From contig MSED01000009.1 of NCBI GenBank assembly GCA_002099365.1, positions 1,178,001 through 1,242,000 on the forward strand: DNA of 64,000 nucleotides, read 5' to 3'. Source of the DNA: Phialophora verrucosa (taxonomy: Eukaryota > Ascomycota > Eurotiomycetes > Chaetothyriales > Herpotrichiellaceae). Shown here in pieces: positions 45,112 through 56,558 of the stretch. Position 1 is the first letter of the stretch; every line of letters starts with the position of its first letter. The notes below the pieces were generated by a model. The model was not told the DNA's origin and searched no databases. It was given only the letters and a program-made list of their open reading frames with translations. The position numbers and the translations under genes are program-made.

Positions 45112-47463
45112 AAGGGGTCTGGCTCTGTACCGTATCCTGTCTCTTCGAAGAGCACAACTGCAGGGACCAAAGGTCCTGGAAAAGTAAGCTGCCGCCGGAT
45201 GCGAGTATCGGAATCAGGAGTCAAAGATATATCTACGGCATTGTGGCAGTTCAATTGAAGAATGCAAATGAGTCTCGACGTGGGGCAGCGGCTATGCGCG
45301 ACCACACAGCGCTATCCAATTCCCCAAGCAAAGAAACGCCTGTAAGTCAGCCCAACCTCAGCGCCTGGTAATATGCTCCTGACGCCTTGGCCCAAATGAC
45401 CTCCCCGCCGCACTCATCACGGGCGCGGGTTAGCCTATGATATCTACCCTTGTCTCGCCAAACGACTTGGTGGTTCAGGCGAGTCCTCCCTCCGCTCTGG
45501 ATCCCTGGCTTCGTAATCCCGCAGCCTGAGGAGGATCTCCTGTTCTTCTTCCTGTTTCGGTTTTCAGCACGGACGGCGAGAGCAGCTAATTGCTAGGCGA
45601 CATACCTTTTTTAATGGCCTATATAATTTGAAAACATACTGGTCCTTTGTGATCTGGTGGCAACGATCAGCATCCGACGTCGTGTTTTTGCCAACGCGCC
45701 GTACCTTGTGCACGAAGGTTCCTTTCAAATCGGGGAATATTGTTTCAAGGTAATCTCTGAGTCTGTCCCACGGCAGGCGGTAAACTGGGAAGTAATAAGC
45801 CTGCAAGGCTCGATCTTGCGTGACCGGTGAAGCGTCTAGCTCGGTTCGACGCCTCAGCAGGCCCAGAGGCCTGTTAAAACTTCGCTCTGTGCGGGTGGAT
45901 TGCATGGTGCTGCGGCGATGTGGCGGCAAAGGGGAGGCCATGGTGTATTTGAGGTTATCAGTTGCAAAGCCCTGGGCGACAATTTCACCGCTCGAAAACA
46001 AACATGAAATATGCCTCGCTGAGGATACCCTCGTCCTTTATGCCTGTCTTCAAAGAGGCATGGAAGGCTCTCGTTGGTAACTGGTCTGGTTCGCGACCCA
46101 CGCTGAATGTGCGGGCTGAGGGTTTCTGCCGTCATGCCTGCAACGCATTGTCCAATGCCATACGAGCGCCATCCTGGTCGTTGCCTCTTCAGCCTCTGCA
46201 GTACACACGAGGTTGCGAATTATTCGTCACGAGGATGGAGGGCTGTGAGTGTTCTGCAGATGGGCTGCTAGTGATGGAACCGAGACAGTGTGGTCACTCG
46301 CAGCCGAAGAAGCAAAACATGAGTGCCTCGAACACCTTGGAATGATGGACGATTCTAGTTAAACCTGGACTGCGGCCAAATGTGATTCGCATGAGGTCGC
46401 ACGCTGTAGACGCAGGAGAAGATGTTCTGGGTAGCTTTGCGCCCAGGCACTCGAGGCGTTTCTTGTGGACCCAGAGGCTCAATCGGCACCTCGCAGCCGC
46501 GAATTAGTTAGTGCGTCGATTAGCCTCGGGGCCTAATAGTGTAGACGACTCCAGGGAGCACGGCGTGCCTACGAGGCAATCGTAGCAGCGACGGACACCA
46601 TTAACAAGCGGTGCCTCCACGCCGGACTAGCAGATATCATGCCCCGAGTTGTGGAGAGGCATGCGCAGGCCAATTCGACCTCTCATGGCACAGTTCTGGA
46701 ATAACCCAACAGAGATCGTGCTCGATGCCCAGTGACACGAAGGGCCAGGATGTGGCTCTGGCAAGCTTTGCGCTAGGATAGCGGCAAGAGTTCACATCCG
46801 CTACGTCGGAGTACACAGCCGCCGACCCGTAATATGACACACAGTGCCAAGAAAAGAAGGCTTCGGTGTAGAGGGTGAGAGGGCAATGAGTCGTCTACTC
46901 GTCGCACCGGAAGCAAGGGAGTCGAGCCGTACCTTGGTAGAGCGGCCTCACCACGGGTGACAGGACAACCCTTCTCGAAGGAAGGGTCGATGCGCCACTT
47001 CCCGTTCCTCCTCATCCGACAAGCGAATCTGCCTCAGTTGGAGCGCAGCTTGCCTTCAGCTGGGCGGTTCGATGCCCAATTACAAATGGCCCTGTTCATA
47101 TCCCCGCCATCCCGTCGAGGCGAGTGGTGCGAGCCATCCCCTGCGTACAGGGACCAGGGCAAGCAACAGGCCCTTCCCCACCAGTTCAGCCGCATTGACG
47201 GCAGCAGCTCAACGCTCGATCCCAAGCCCATGTGCCAGCCTGATTGCGAAATGGCCAACTGCGCATTCAAGCACCTTCCTTTGGACTGCTCGGTCCTCTA
47301 TGTTGCTTTGAGCCGGTTCTGAGGTATTCACTTCGTCTCTCGTCTATTCCACCTTGAGCTTGCTGTTGTCGGTGTTCTCTCATGTCAATGCACACTCCTC
47401 CGCCTGCCGGCCTAGTTGATGGAAGCAATACACCACGAGTCTGAGCCTTGAGTAGCTGCCGCA
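45112..47463. other. Gene-poor region upstream of kinase-vWA gene
   Basis: 2.35 kb with only one stretch that looks protein-coding (a minus-strand relic near 45660-45941, listed separately). No transposon ends or long repeats seen. Confidence 0.45.
45564..45941 (-). pseudogene. Possible coding relic or short gene
   Basis: A minus-strand frame from ATG 45941 encodes MASPLPPHRRSTMQ and then YYFPVYRLPWDRLRDYLETIFP, which has the look of a folded globular start seen at the N-termini of fungal kinase-like proteins. The frame stops at 45564 soon after a YVFKLYRPLKK segment, and I find no continuing exon. It may be the remnant of a larger gene, or a short gene of unknown function. Weak call. Confidence 0.3.
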
Positions 47464-50400
47464 ATGACCTCCGCGGCCCCGGTGCTCGATCCTGTCCTGG
47501 AATTTACGCAGAAGCTGGAGGAATTGAAGGTCACAGCCGTCTGCAAGAGGCAGTACATACAAGTCCGGCAGCTGGAACGCTGGATGATCGACGGTCAGCC
47601 GAAGAATGTTGACCGGCTACTCTCCGCCTGCTGCAAGAGAAATAGCTTCTCCCCCGTGTCAGCGCATATCACTGAGGGGCAGAGGAAGTGCCTGCTTGTC
47701 TTTAGCATCCTTCTCGAGCTCGGCCACGGTGCCTTGATTGAAGATGTGCGCTCGAAGGAGGTCAACGACGGCAAATTGCCTGTCGCTCGCGCCGTCCTCG
47801 AGACACGGCCTGCCTTCAGACAACACCCGGAGCTGATAACACGCTTCCTAAAGGCGCAGTGGAAATACTGTCCTCTGGCATTCGAGTTGAACGAGCGACA
47901 AAGTCTCTCCGCAGACCATATTGTCCCCATTTGCTTTAAGCAACAGATCAATGAAGGTGGAACGGCTCGCGTCTACGAGATCATTGTTCAAGAGGAGTTC
48001 GTCACGGAAGCGCTCGCCAAGGCTGTTCCGCGCTCGCGATTCATCGACCCGGCCTATGGGCCGGTAAGTGCTCGGACATATCGACGCTATTGCGCAGCTG
48101 ACTGATTGATGCCAGTGTCACATATTTGCCTTGAAGACCTACAAAGATGGCAACGAAGTGTTGTACGAGAACGAGCGAAATGCATTCCGAGGATTGAGGC
48201 AGAACAAAGGTATGATCAAGTGTCTGTTCGATTACTCTCAAGCCGAAGAGAGACCGTCGGCCGACGAGTCCGCCAACGAAACCTTCCATCTTGTGCTCGA
48301 ACTTGGAGAGCTCGACCTTGACCGCTATTTTAATTTCTACCTACCTCCAGTCCTGGTCGAAGAACAGCTGAATTTTTGGGCGAATTTCTGCTTCGTGACG
48401 GACGGCATACGGGATATGCATGATTTCGACCATCCGGGAAACCTTGGGACCGAAAAGTATTTTGGGTACGTCGCCCCCATGCCTGCTCGTACCGTTGCTT
48501 AATGCCTACCAGATGGCACAACGACATCAAACCCCAGAATATCCTCTACGTTCAGGGGCAGTTCAAGCTGGCTGATCCGGGCTTCGCCCGCTTTGAAAAG
48601 CAAGATCTCGAACGCAAGGACGCGACGGACTATATGGGAGGAACAAGCACCTTTGGTAGGCTAAACTTCTTCTGCATTGTGGAGAGCTGTTCTGAATCTC
48701 TCAGGCGCACCGGAGTGCTACGTGCTCGAACACCAGAAGCAGCGAGGGAAGCGATCATCTCTGATCTCACGGTCCAGTGATATCTGGTCTCTAGGGTGTG
48801 TTCTGTCCATTGCCGCAACCTGGTCGGTGTATGGTGTCAGCGGACTTGAGCAGTTCGCCGAGGTACGAAAGAAAGCAATCAACCAGATCATCAACAACAG
48901 CAATGTCTCTGACCACCCGGAGGTGACACTTGAAGCGGGTGATTTCTTCCACGACGGCGAAAAGGTCCTTGAAGCGGTTACTCAGTGGCACAGCTTCTTG
49001 CGAAATGGCCTGCGCAAGAGCGATAAGATCACGGAGAAGGTCCTTGACCTTGTCGAAAACCACATGCTTACTTCCGACCCCGCCCGTCGTATAACTGCGC
49101 AAAAGCTGTGCGAAGAGTTGCACAACATCAATGGAAGTGCTGCTGGCTTTGCAGAGGATGCCGTAGTTGCAGACTGCGTCAGAGATGCCATTCAAAGCAC
49201 CCAGCTCCGCTGGGAACAGAGTCTCGTCGAAGCCACCCAATCTCGGGCCAGAGGCAGCAAGGCATCAGCGGATAGTCGCCTCGGCCTCGAGCACCAAAAC
49301 CAGCCTACATCAAGTGCTCGGAATACCACCTCACAACTAATGCAGACACGAGTCAGTCACCGGAGCAGGGCGGTTGGGCCCACTCCACAGTCATTCATCA
49401 TCACGTCGCGAGGCTTGATGCCAGGAACGGCGGTTGTCGCCCATTCTGGCACCCGCATCGCATCGCCCCGTCGTCCTTCCATGGCAGGAAATCTCGATCC
49501 TGTCCAGGAGGAAAGCCAATGTAGTCAAAGTATTGAGGGAGTCTCCCATGCTCAGTCGTCTGTTGTGCTCACGCCTCCGAATCGTGAGCCTACAACACCA
49601 CCAATGCCATCACGGTCATCGACTTTGAGCACCAAGTTTGTTGCGAAGTTATGGAGAAGAACGGAAACGCCTAGGGGAGACCCTGATCTGCGCCGTTATT
49701 TCAAAGATCGGGACATTGTAAGTGCTTTCCCAAGTGTGATTTGGGAACAAGCTGACTCTTTGCTCAGTTGTTCCTCGTTGACAATGGCGCAAGTATGAGT
49801 GAGCACTGGGAGCACGTCAAGATCAAACTGGGTCAGCTTGTTAAACATGCTGGAAACATTGACAAGGACGGTATGGAGCTGATGTTTACGGTCAGCAACA
49901 CCGAATTCAAAGCTACTAATAAAGCTCCTGCCTTTGAGAAAGAGCTAGCCAACAAAGATCATGTTCCAGGACAGAGAGCCGAGACCAACATGAGTGTTGT
50001 TCTAGGTGGCATTCTGAACAGGTATCTCAAGACGGTGGCGGCATCGAAGAAATCTATGCCTCGCAAAATGACCATCATCGTGTTGACAGACGGGAAGTGG
50101 AAGGATATGAGGAACAACTCGGCCGTCGACGATAAAATAGTGGAGTTCAGCGAACGTCTCAAAAAGCTCCGACCGAACACCTTGGAGGAGGATGAACGGC
50201 GTCTCAGCATCCAATTTGTCCAATTCGGCAACGACCCTCAAGCCACTCACAGACTGCAGCGCCTGGACGATCAGTTGCAGTATCGGGGCGTTTCGTAAGT
50301 TCCCCCAGCAGATGACGAGAGACGGATTACCATGAGTCTGACATTTATGCAGAGATATCGTTGATCATAAACAGGCTGCCGCGTCGCCCTTTGACATCCT

Positions 50401-50719
50401 AGCTGGGAGCGTTTCCGAAGCCGCCGACGGAGACGGCACAGGCGAAATCAGCCCGGACATGACCACATCACCGGAAGGGACTAAATTCTACGACGACGAG
50501 GGCAATTCCGGTCTTGCTAGCCCTCGAAGGTATTCGAGCAGCACGGGCAACGGTTTTCAGGTGACAAGGGAACCATCAGCGCTGGAATTGCCAGCCTCTG
50601 TCGAACAGTCGCGGCCGGCACCGCGGAGGAATACGCGGTCCTCAGAGTCAAGGCACTCACACGGTAGCCAGGACTCAAGTCGCCCTCCACGTCCTGGCTT
50701 CGCGTTTATCGGGCACTGA
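47464..50719 (+). CDS. Protein kinase - von Willebrand A domain fusion protein
   Basis: Six predicted exons: 47464-48063, 48116-48465, 48513-48655, 48705-49717, 49768-50294 and 50353-50719; 999 residues. Residues 1-155 are an unassigned helical region. The kinase domain (about 157-470) has a glycine loop NEGGTARVYEI, Lys in FALKTY, Glu in ENERNAF, the catalytic loop GWHNDIKPQNIL, a DPG in place of DFG (KLADPGFARFE), GAPEC and DIWSLGCVLS. A Ser/Pro/Arg-rich linker (about 500-690) leads to a vWA domain (about 703-878) with FLVDNGASMS as a variant metal-ion site (DxGxS for DxSxS) and IIVLTDGKW. The tail is disordered. Each of the five introns has GT-AG ends and its removal restores frame across a conserved kinase motif. 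Substrate and biological role are unknown; the architecture suggests ligand- or complex-dependent signalling. Confidence 0.82.
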
Positions 50720-51779
50720 AACAATGCCATTGAACTCCCAGATGGTTGACATGCATAGGACCCTTTGGGACGACAACTCTCTCACCCGAAGTTCTCGGCG
50801 GCGTCTCTAGAGAACTCAGGTAACTCTATCGTCACAATAAGGAGCAGGACCTTGCAAAGGTCACATACCTTGCAAAGCGGACACCCTGCAAATCTACAGT
50901 CGAGGATCTGATCCACGAGCGACACCCACCGCCGCCCGAATATATGGAACAGTACCCGATCAATTTTGTGATGGACAGGTGTCCGAAAGCGGGTTGTAAA
51001 ATCCATTGTCCGGCATAGTATTGTACGGCCCCCAGCTTCCGATGGTTCTGGATTCATCGCGCGCATCCACACTGATCACGACGTGGCCGTCAGTACATCT
51101 CTGCAATCGCCTCAAGGCCCGGGCAAAACATTATTGGAGACCATCAGCGTCGACCAAACGCGCATCAAACCACCGCCTCTCGAACCGAACCCCAAGAGGG
51201 GGAATATTGAGCCGCCCCCAGATTCCGTTGCGTTCGGGGAAAGGAGAGCTCAGCCTTGTCTCAGTTAGCCCCCACGCTCGATTTACCCTGTCGTGTCAGC
51301 GATCAGCTCGTGGTCCGGCGCAAAAAAGACTTGAATGTAAAAGGAAGTGAGAGAAGCATCACGGAGTTTGTTGACCTTGAGACCCCGCTCAAGAATCGAG
51401 CGGATTACGTTCCTACACATACTGCGTAAACAGGTTCGTAGGTTGGTAGGTACTGTAGGTAATAAAAGTCCCCTGCCGGACAGTCGTGGCGGCAATGGAT
51501 CAGAGCCTGATCTGAGTGAATGACTTGCACTCGCGGACTGAAAAGGTCAAGCTGGAGATGACCTGGATTGCATCCCCTGTCCCATAACACTCAGCACTAT
51601 TAGCTAAACCCGCTTCTCGATTGCTCGTTTGCTTCTTCCATATTGACTACGAGCACGTAATGAGCAATTCAAGGCCGCTGCAATCGTCGCCGCCACCGCA
51701 TTCTTCGGCCTTCACAGAGTCCACTTCTCGAAGTCTCCTCACAACGTTATCCCGTCTTGGCGTAAAACATCGCAGCGAT
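50720..51779. other. Intergenic region containing a coding relic
   Basis: 1.06 kb between the kinase-vWA stop codon and the REX3-type exonuclease stop codon. The first half holds a plus-strand protein-like reading frame with a stop (listed separately); the second half shows nothing. Confidence 0.45.
50734..51268 (+). pseudogene. Possible degraded gene downstream of kinase-vWA
   Basis: One + frame reads as protein from 50734 (CIGPFGTTTLSPEVLGG, VSRELR) across a single TAA at 50821 and on through LYRHNKEQDLAKVTYLAKR, TVEDLIHERHPPPPEYMEQ and YPINFVMDRCPKAGCKIHC to a stop at 51016. A different frame then reads ASDGSGFIARIHTDHDVAVST through to a stop at 51266-51268. Amino-acid composition looks real, but no intron of plausible length removes the TAA or joins the frames. 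I read this as a decayed gene; a short gene with unseen introns remains possible. The family is not recognised. Confidence 0.35.
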
Positions 51780-53378
51780 TCATGTCGGCTTAAATTGTTT
51801 CCTTTGCCCATGCTTTGAATTCCCATCCGGAATGCTCTCCATCCAGTGGATTGCCAGTTCTCGTGTCGCGAGCGCATCCTCCACACTATCGTGTCCTAGC
51901 TTCCCGTTCGCACGGTCCCGAACCTGGACGTCAATCCCCAGCTTCACTTTACATAGATTCTTCAGGCTTTCGCCCCCGAGGGCCGCGCTCGGGCCCGCAT
52001 ACCCCTCTAGGATTTCCGTGTCGACGATCAAAGGGTGTATCCAGCGTAAGGCGCGAAAGTCGCCGCTCCCGCCGTGCACGACGACGACGGTATCGGGACC
52101 CACGAACTCGAGCAGGCCCATTCGCGCGCGGTCGCGGCCGTGGATGGCGGTGCGGTTGCGGATGGCGGCCATCATGTGCCCGGCCGAGACACCGCTGTAG
52201 CGCGTGTTGTAGTGCGCCAGGGGCAAGTCCGGGTTGACCAGGTTGTCGATGAGGATGGCGCCGGTGAAGAAGTCGACGGCCGTGAGGCGGATGAGTTCTG
52301 ATTCGTTGTTCCGCGAGATGCCCATTTCGCAGTCCAGGGAGATAGCGGCGGCATAGGTACCGGCAGCTCGGGCCGAGTACGAGCTTGGAGTCGTGTGGAA
52401 CTGCCAGTATTTGAGGTTGGTGGGATCGTTGGGGGCGGGCAATTCATGTTCATCCTTTTCGATGCAGCCTTTCTCCGAGACATGGCGGTTGCAGCATGTA
52501 AAGTGCTGGGAATGTTTCGTCAGTGTGAGAGTACAGACGCGCATGCACGCGCACACACACACACGCGCGCGATCAATGCCGAGCATGGTTTCCATCTTAC
52601 CTTGTTCCTAACCTTTCCGATGTGATATTGGCAGGGCTTTGAGCACTGTGGCTTCGTGTTTGCAGGTGCTGTAGACGGCACCTCACCCGACGGTATCTCT
52701 GCAATGTGGTCGACCCTCTTGCTGTTGTTGTTGATGTCGTTGCTGTTGCCGCCACGTTTATTCTTGCCGCCTGTCATCCCGGGCTTCAGCTCTGGGTGTA
52801 GTTGCCAGCAGTTATCAGATGTGTGGCCAGGTTTCCCGCATCCGCCGACCTCCACGTCACAGAACTTGCTCGAATAAGGCTTTCGCTTCCCTTGACTGAC
52901 GCGGTGGGAGGGGACGCGCTTCCACGTTCTTTTGCGACTCGCACGCTCTACACACATATGGTCAGCAACAGCCTCAAAAAGGCGGGATAGGGAGGGCATC
53001 ATCAGACTCACTCCCACATTTTGTACACCTCAACTTGCCCTCAATCTGATCCGCATCGAGGGGTTTCAGCACGTAGCCCCTTTTCTCCAGCTCGCTCTGG
53101 CTGTGACACAACAAGCGCAATTTCTCCACCGAAGCCAGCGACGGTGTGATTGTAGACCACCGGGCCTCGGGTCGACCGAGAGACGCCATGGCACCGTTAT
53201 ACGCTGCACGCGGAACTGGCATGCGCCCGTATGACGGGGTTGGGGCCGAAGCAGGCATGGCGAAGGAAGGAACTGTTTGTTTCGGGCGATCAGTGGTGGC
53301 CACCGTTACGCCAGACGGCGTTGGATCGTGAGACATACCTTGTCCGTCTATGCTCGGTTGCCTCTTTCTTTTATTCAT
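51780..53378 (-). CDS. rex3: REX3/GOR-type DEDDh RNA 3'-5' exonuclease
   Basis: Three predicted exons: 53012-53378, 52601-52947 and 51780-52505; 479 residues. The C-terminal domain has all DEDDh motifs: Exo I AISLDCEMG, Exo II around NLVNPDLPLAHYNTRYSG, an aspartate in GGSGDFRALRWIH followed by LIVDTE, and Exo III HDSVEDALA. A conserved Cys/His segment precedes it (CSKPCQYHIGKVRNK joined by splicing to HFTCCNRHVSEKGC). These enzymes trim 3' ends of small RNAs such as RNase MRP RNA and U snRNAs in yeast. Unusually, between the RCTKCG knuckle and this segment lies an insert with CGKPGHTSDNCWQLHPELKPG, resembling a retroelement Gag zinc knuckle. Intron 2 carries a long CA/CG microsatellite. The gene symbol is tentative within the REXO1/REX3 group. 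Confidence 0.85.
52537..52571. repeat. 35-bp alternating purine-pyrimidine tract in rex3 intron 2
   Basis: Every base from 52537 to 52571 alternates purine and pyrimidine, combining CG, CA and one AT step. Such tracts favour left-handed Z-DNA under negative supercoiling. It sits fully inside the intron between 52506 and 52600. Confidence 0.85.
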
Positions 53379-54044
53379 TGTGCTCAGAACGAAAAGGAGG
53401 AAGTCATGGGAAGGTGAGGTATTGAGACAGCACCAGGCTCATGATCGCGACTATTCAAGTGAAGAAGACGTGATCTTGTCCATCGCAGAGCGCACTGTGA
53501 AGCATAAGACAGTGAAGCTGAGGAAGAGATTTTAACAATCCAAAACCAAACTGAGTCCGTATGTCGCAAGACATCACCAGTCCAGCATGCCCCTCCAATA
53601 TTCATTAATCCAGGGTGGATGTCGTGGGACAAACATTCTCGGACGGTTTGCTGTTGACTTGGGCCCGACGGGATCCTGCACAACAACGTGATGTCTGCAG
53701 TTTGCCTGATGCCGTATATCATGCTCAGGAAGTCGTGATATCCAAATGATTATCTGATTCAGTAGAAATGGAACGAGCAAAGAAGAGCTGATCATGTATG
53801 TCACTAACACCAGTAGATCGTCTGAGGCTACAGACCATGGTGAGCACTGTCTTTGATTGCTTTTCTCTCATCCTAGGTCATGTAGCATCTCCCAATACAG
53901 CCTAGGGGTTTGAAACGACTTGTGTGGATCGGCATTAATTCCTGTACACTTGCAGCTGCTGACGCCGATGCTTGAACCACCTCATAGCTTGGATCGTCCC
54001 TCTGTCGAAGACTTAGCGTCGTATTCCATCAGAGACTGTAAGCT
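53379..54044. other. Intergenic region REX3 5' / PGI 3'
   Basis: 666 bp between two minus-strand genes, holding the exonuclease promoter and the isomerase 3' UTR. No gene seen. Confidence 0.4.
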
Positions 54045-55753
54045 TCATTTCAGCCCGTTCTTCGCCTTGAACGCAGCGATCAGACCGGCCGTCGAGGAAT
54101 CATGGTCACCTCCAGCTCCTTCCGTCTCAAGCTCCTTCTGGATCTTTTTGGCCAGGACCTTGCCTAGCTCAACACCCCACTGGTCGAAGCTATTGATGTT
54201 CCAGATGACGCCCTCGGTAAATACCATATGCTCGTAGTAAGCAATCAAGGCACCGAGTGTACCAGGTGTGATCTGTTCAGCAAGGATATTCGTAGTCGGT
54301 CGGTTTCCGAGGAATGTCTTGTGCGAAACAAGCTCTTCAGGAGCACCCTCGGCCTTCACTTGGTCTGGCGTCTTGCCAATTGCCAAGGCCTCAGCTTGAG
54401 CAAGGAAGTTGGATGCCAGCATTCTCTGGTGGAGGCCTCCTTCCACGGGGTTGTGCGACCTGGCGGCCATGATGAAGTCGGTGGGGATAAGCTTGGTGCC
54501 TTGGTGTACAAGTTGGAAGAATGAATGTTGAGCATTGGTGGCGGGTTCACCGAAGAAGATGGCCCCGGTGGTGTACTTTACATACTCTCCCGTTCGCGTA
54601 ACAGCCTTGCCGTTTGACTCCATGGTCAGTTGCTGGAGATAGGCTGGGAAGCGGTGCAGATACTGATCGAATGGCGCAACCAAGTGAGTCTGAGCGCCGA
54701 AGAAGTCCGAGTACCACACACTAAGCAGACCGGCAATGACGGGGATGTTTTCATGAAGAGGAGCGGTCTTGAAATGTTGGTCCATGGCATGGCCACCAGC
54801 CAAGAACTGATGGAAGTTGTCGTAGCCGATGTACAGGCAGACAGACAGGCCGATGGCAGACCAGACCGAGTATCTCCCACCAACCCAGTCTTGGAAGCCA
54901 AACATGTTCTTGGTATCGATGCCAAACTTGCTGACCTCGGAAGCATTGGTAGAGAGGGCCACGAAATGCTTCGCAATGTCAGACTCCTTAGCGCTTTGCA
55001 GGAACCACTTCTTGGCTGTGTTGGCATTGGTCGTCGTCTCAGCAGTGGTGAAGGTCTTGGAAGCGATCAGGAACAGGGTTGTCTCGGGATCAGAGTCTTT
55101 GAGGGCTTCGGCGATATGGGTACCGTCGATGTTGGACACGAAATGAAGTTTCATGTCTCTGTTGCCATATGGTTTCAGGGCCTCGGAGACCATGACTGGG
55201 CCACTGCGAAACGTGTCAGTACCATGGCGGAGTTTCAAACAGACCGCACCTACAGATCAGAGCCACCAATTCCAATGTTGATGATGGTGGTGAGCTTCTT
55301 GCCGGTATAGCCCTTCCAAGAACCACTTCGGACCTGCTCCGAGAACTCTTTCATGTGTTCCAAGACCTCATTTGTCTCCTCGACGACACTCTTGCCGTCA
55401 ACCTTCATGGGCTGGTTGCTGACATTGCGAAGAGCAACGTGGTAGACAGCTCTCTTCTCAGTAAAGTTGATCTTGTCACCTGCAAACATCTCATCCCGAA
55501 GCTCCTCCACTTTCGCCTCCTTTGCAAGCTTGACGAGGAGTTCGAGGGTCTCCTCGGTCAAGAAGTTTTTGGAGAAGTCGAACAGGATCTCGGTGTTGTC
55601 GGCATTGTTTTTGAACACTCTCTTGAACTTCTCAAACCGTTGAGGGTCCTTGTCGAAGCATTCTTTCAGGACAATGTTCCGGCCCACGGCGTTGTGGTGC
55701 TCGACGAGAGCTTGCCATGCGCTAAGATCTGTGGCCTGTGCGAAGCCAGGCAT
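54045..55753 (-). CDS. pgiA: Glucose-6-phosphate isomerase
   Basis: Exons 55254-55753 and 54045-55203, split by a 49-nt intron; 552 residues, the normal eukaryotic length. The splice falls within the conserved IGIGGSDLGPVMVSEAL. Other marks are FDFSKNFLTEETL, NVLSxNR-type sugar-binding residues in ALRNVSNQPM, the DWVGGRYSVWSAIGL PGI signature and, near the C-terminus, NSFDQWGVELGK, the second PGI signature. It interconverts glucose-6-phosphate and fructose-6-phosphate in cytosolic glycolysis and feeds cell-wall precursor synthesis. Start MPGFAQATDLSAW agrees with other Pezizomycotina PGIs. Confidence 0.97.
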
Positions 55754-56558
55754 CTTTGAGCGTGTGAGGTAGTTATTGGGAGGTTTCTGAGCGATACTGT
55801 GAGGTCAGCGAGCTGAAGGCGAAGAGAAAGAAACGAGTATGAAGAGCGAAGGCCGGTTAATATGACACAGGCGTGAAACCCGGGGTGGGGCGGGAATAAC
55901 CAGAGGGGCAGAGAGAGTGTCTTTCCGGACTTTCTTACCTAGACGTAAGGGAGCCACTATCATCAAACAATCCTCAAGTACCTCGTAGTCGGGCTGAGAA
56001 GCGAACGGACAGATATAGTGCAGCTGGAACACGTTGAATCACTTTTCAATCAATTCGGAAGCGGATGGAGGGGCAGCACCTGCCAGCAAAATATTTACGA
56101 GAGAACGTGCAGGACCCTGGCTGGCGATGATGCAACAAGCATGAGCTGAGCAAATCGTGCCCCGCTGCTCAATCGTTGCACCTCCACGACCACCACCACC
56201 ACCCAATGAACTCGTCAGCATGCGACAGATGATTCAGCTCTGCAACGCGGAATGCCATATGCAGAAAGCGACTAGTAGCCTCTGGGCGGCCTGTCTAGGT
56301 GGGCTAGTCATTAAGTGTATTTTCCCTTGTCATCGTCCCTACTGGAAACTCAATATGTCCAGAAACTCCGCTGTTTTATAGCTTCCAGCTGGCCCTCTTG
56401 CTGTCTCATCAGCACATCAGTACATCGCTCCGTTTCATATCCAACCTGGAGGCGAACCAAATCGCAACATTCAGTGTAGCCAAACTCGATGCAAAAATAC
56501 CTTACTCATCCCCTCATCTCCTCATCCCGCTGTCGCAGCCCTCCACACCACATCAGCC
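55754..56558. other. Intergenic region PGI 5' / membrane protein 3'
   Basis: 805 bp with the PGI promoter. No supported gene; the longest frames are unremarkable. Confidence 0.4.
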
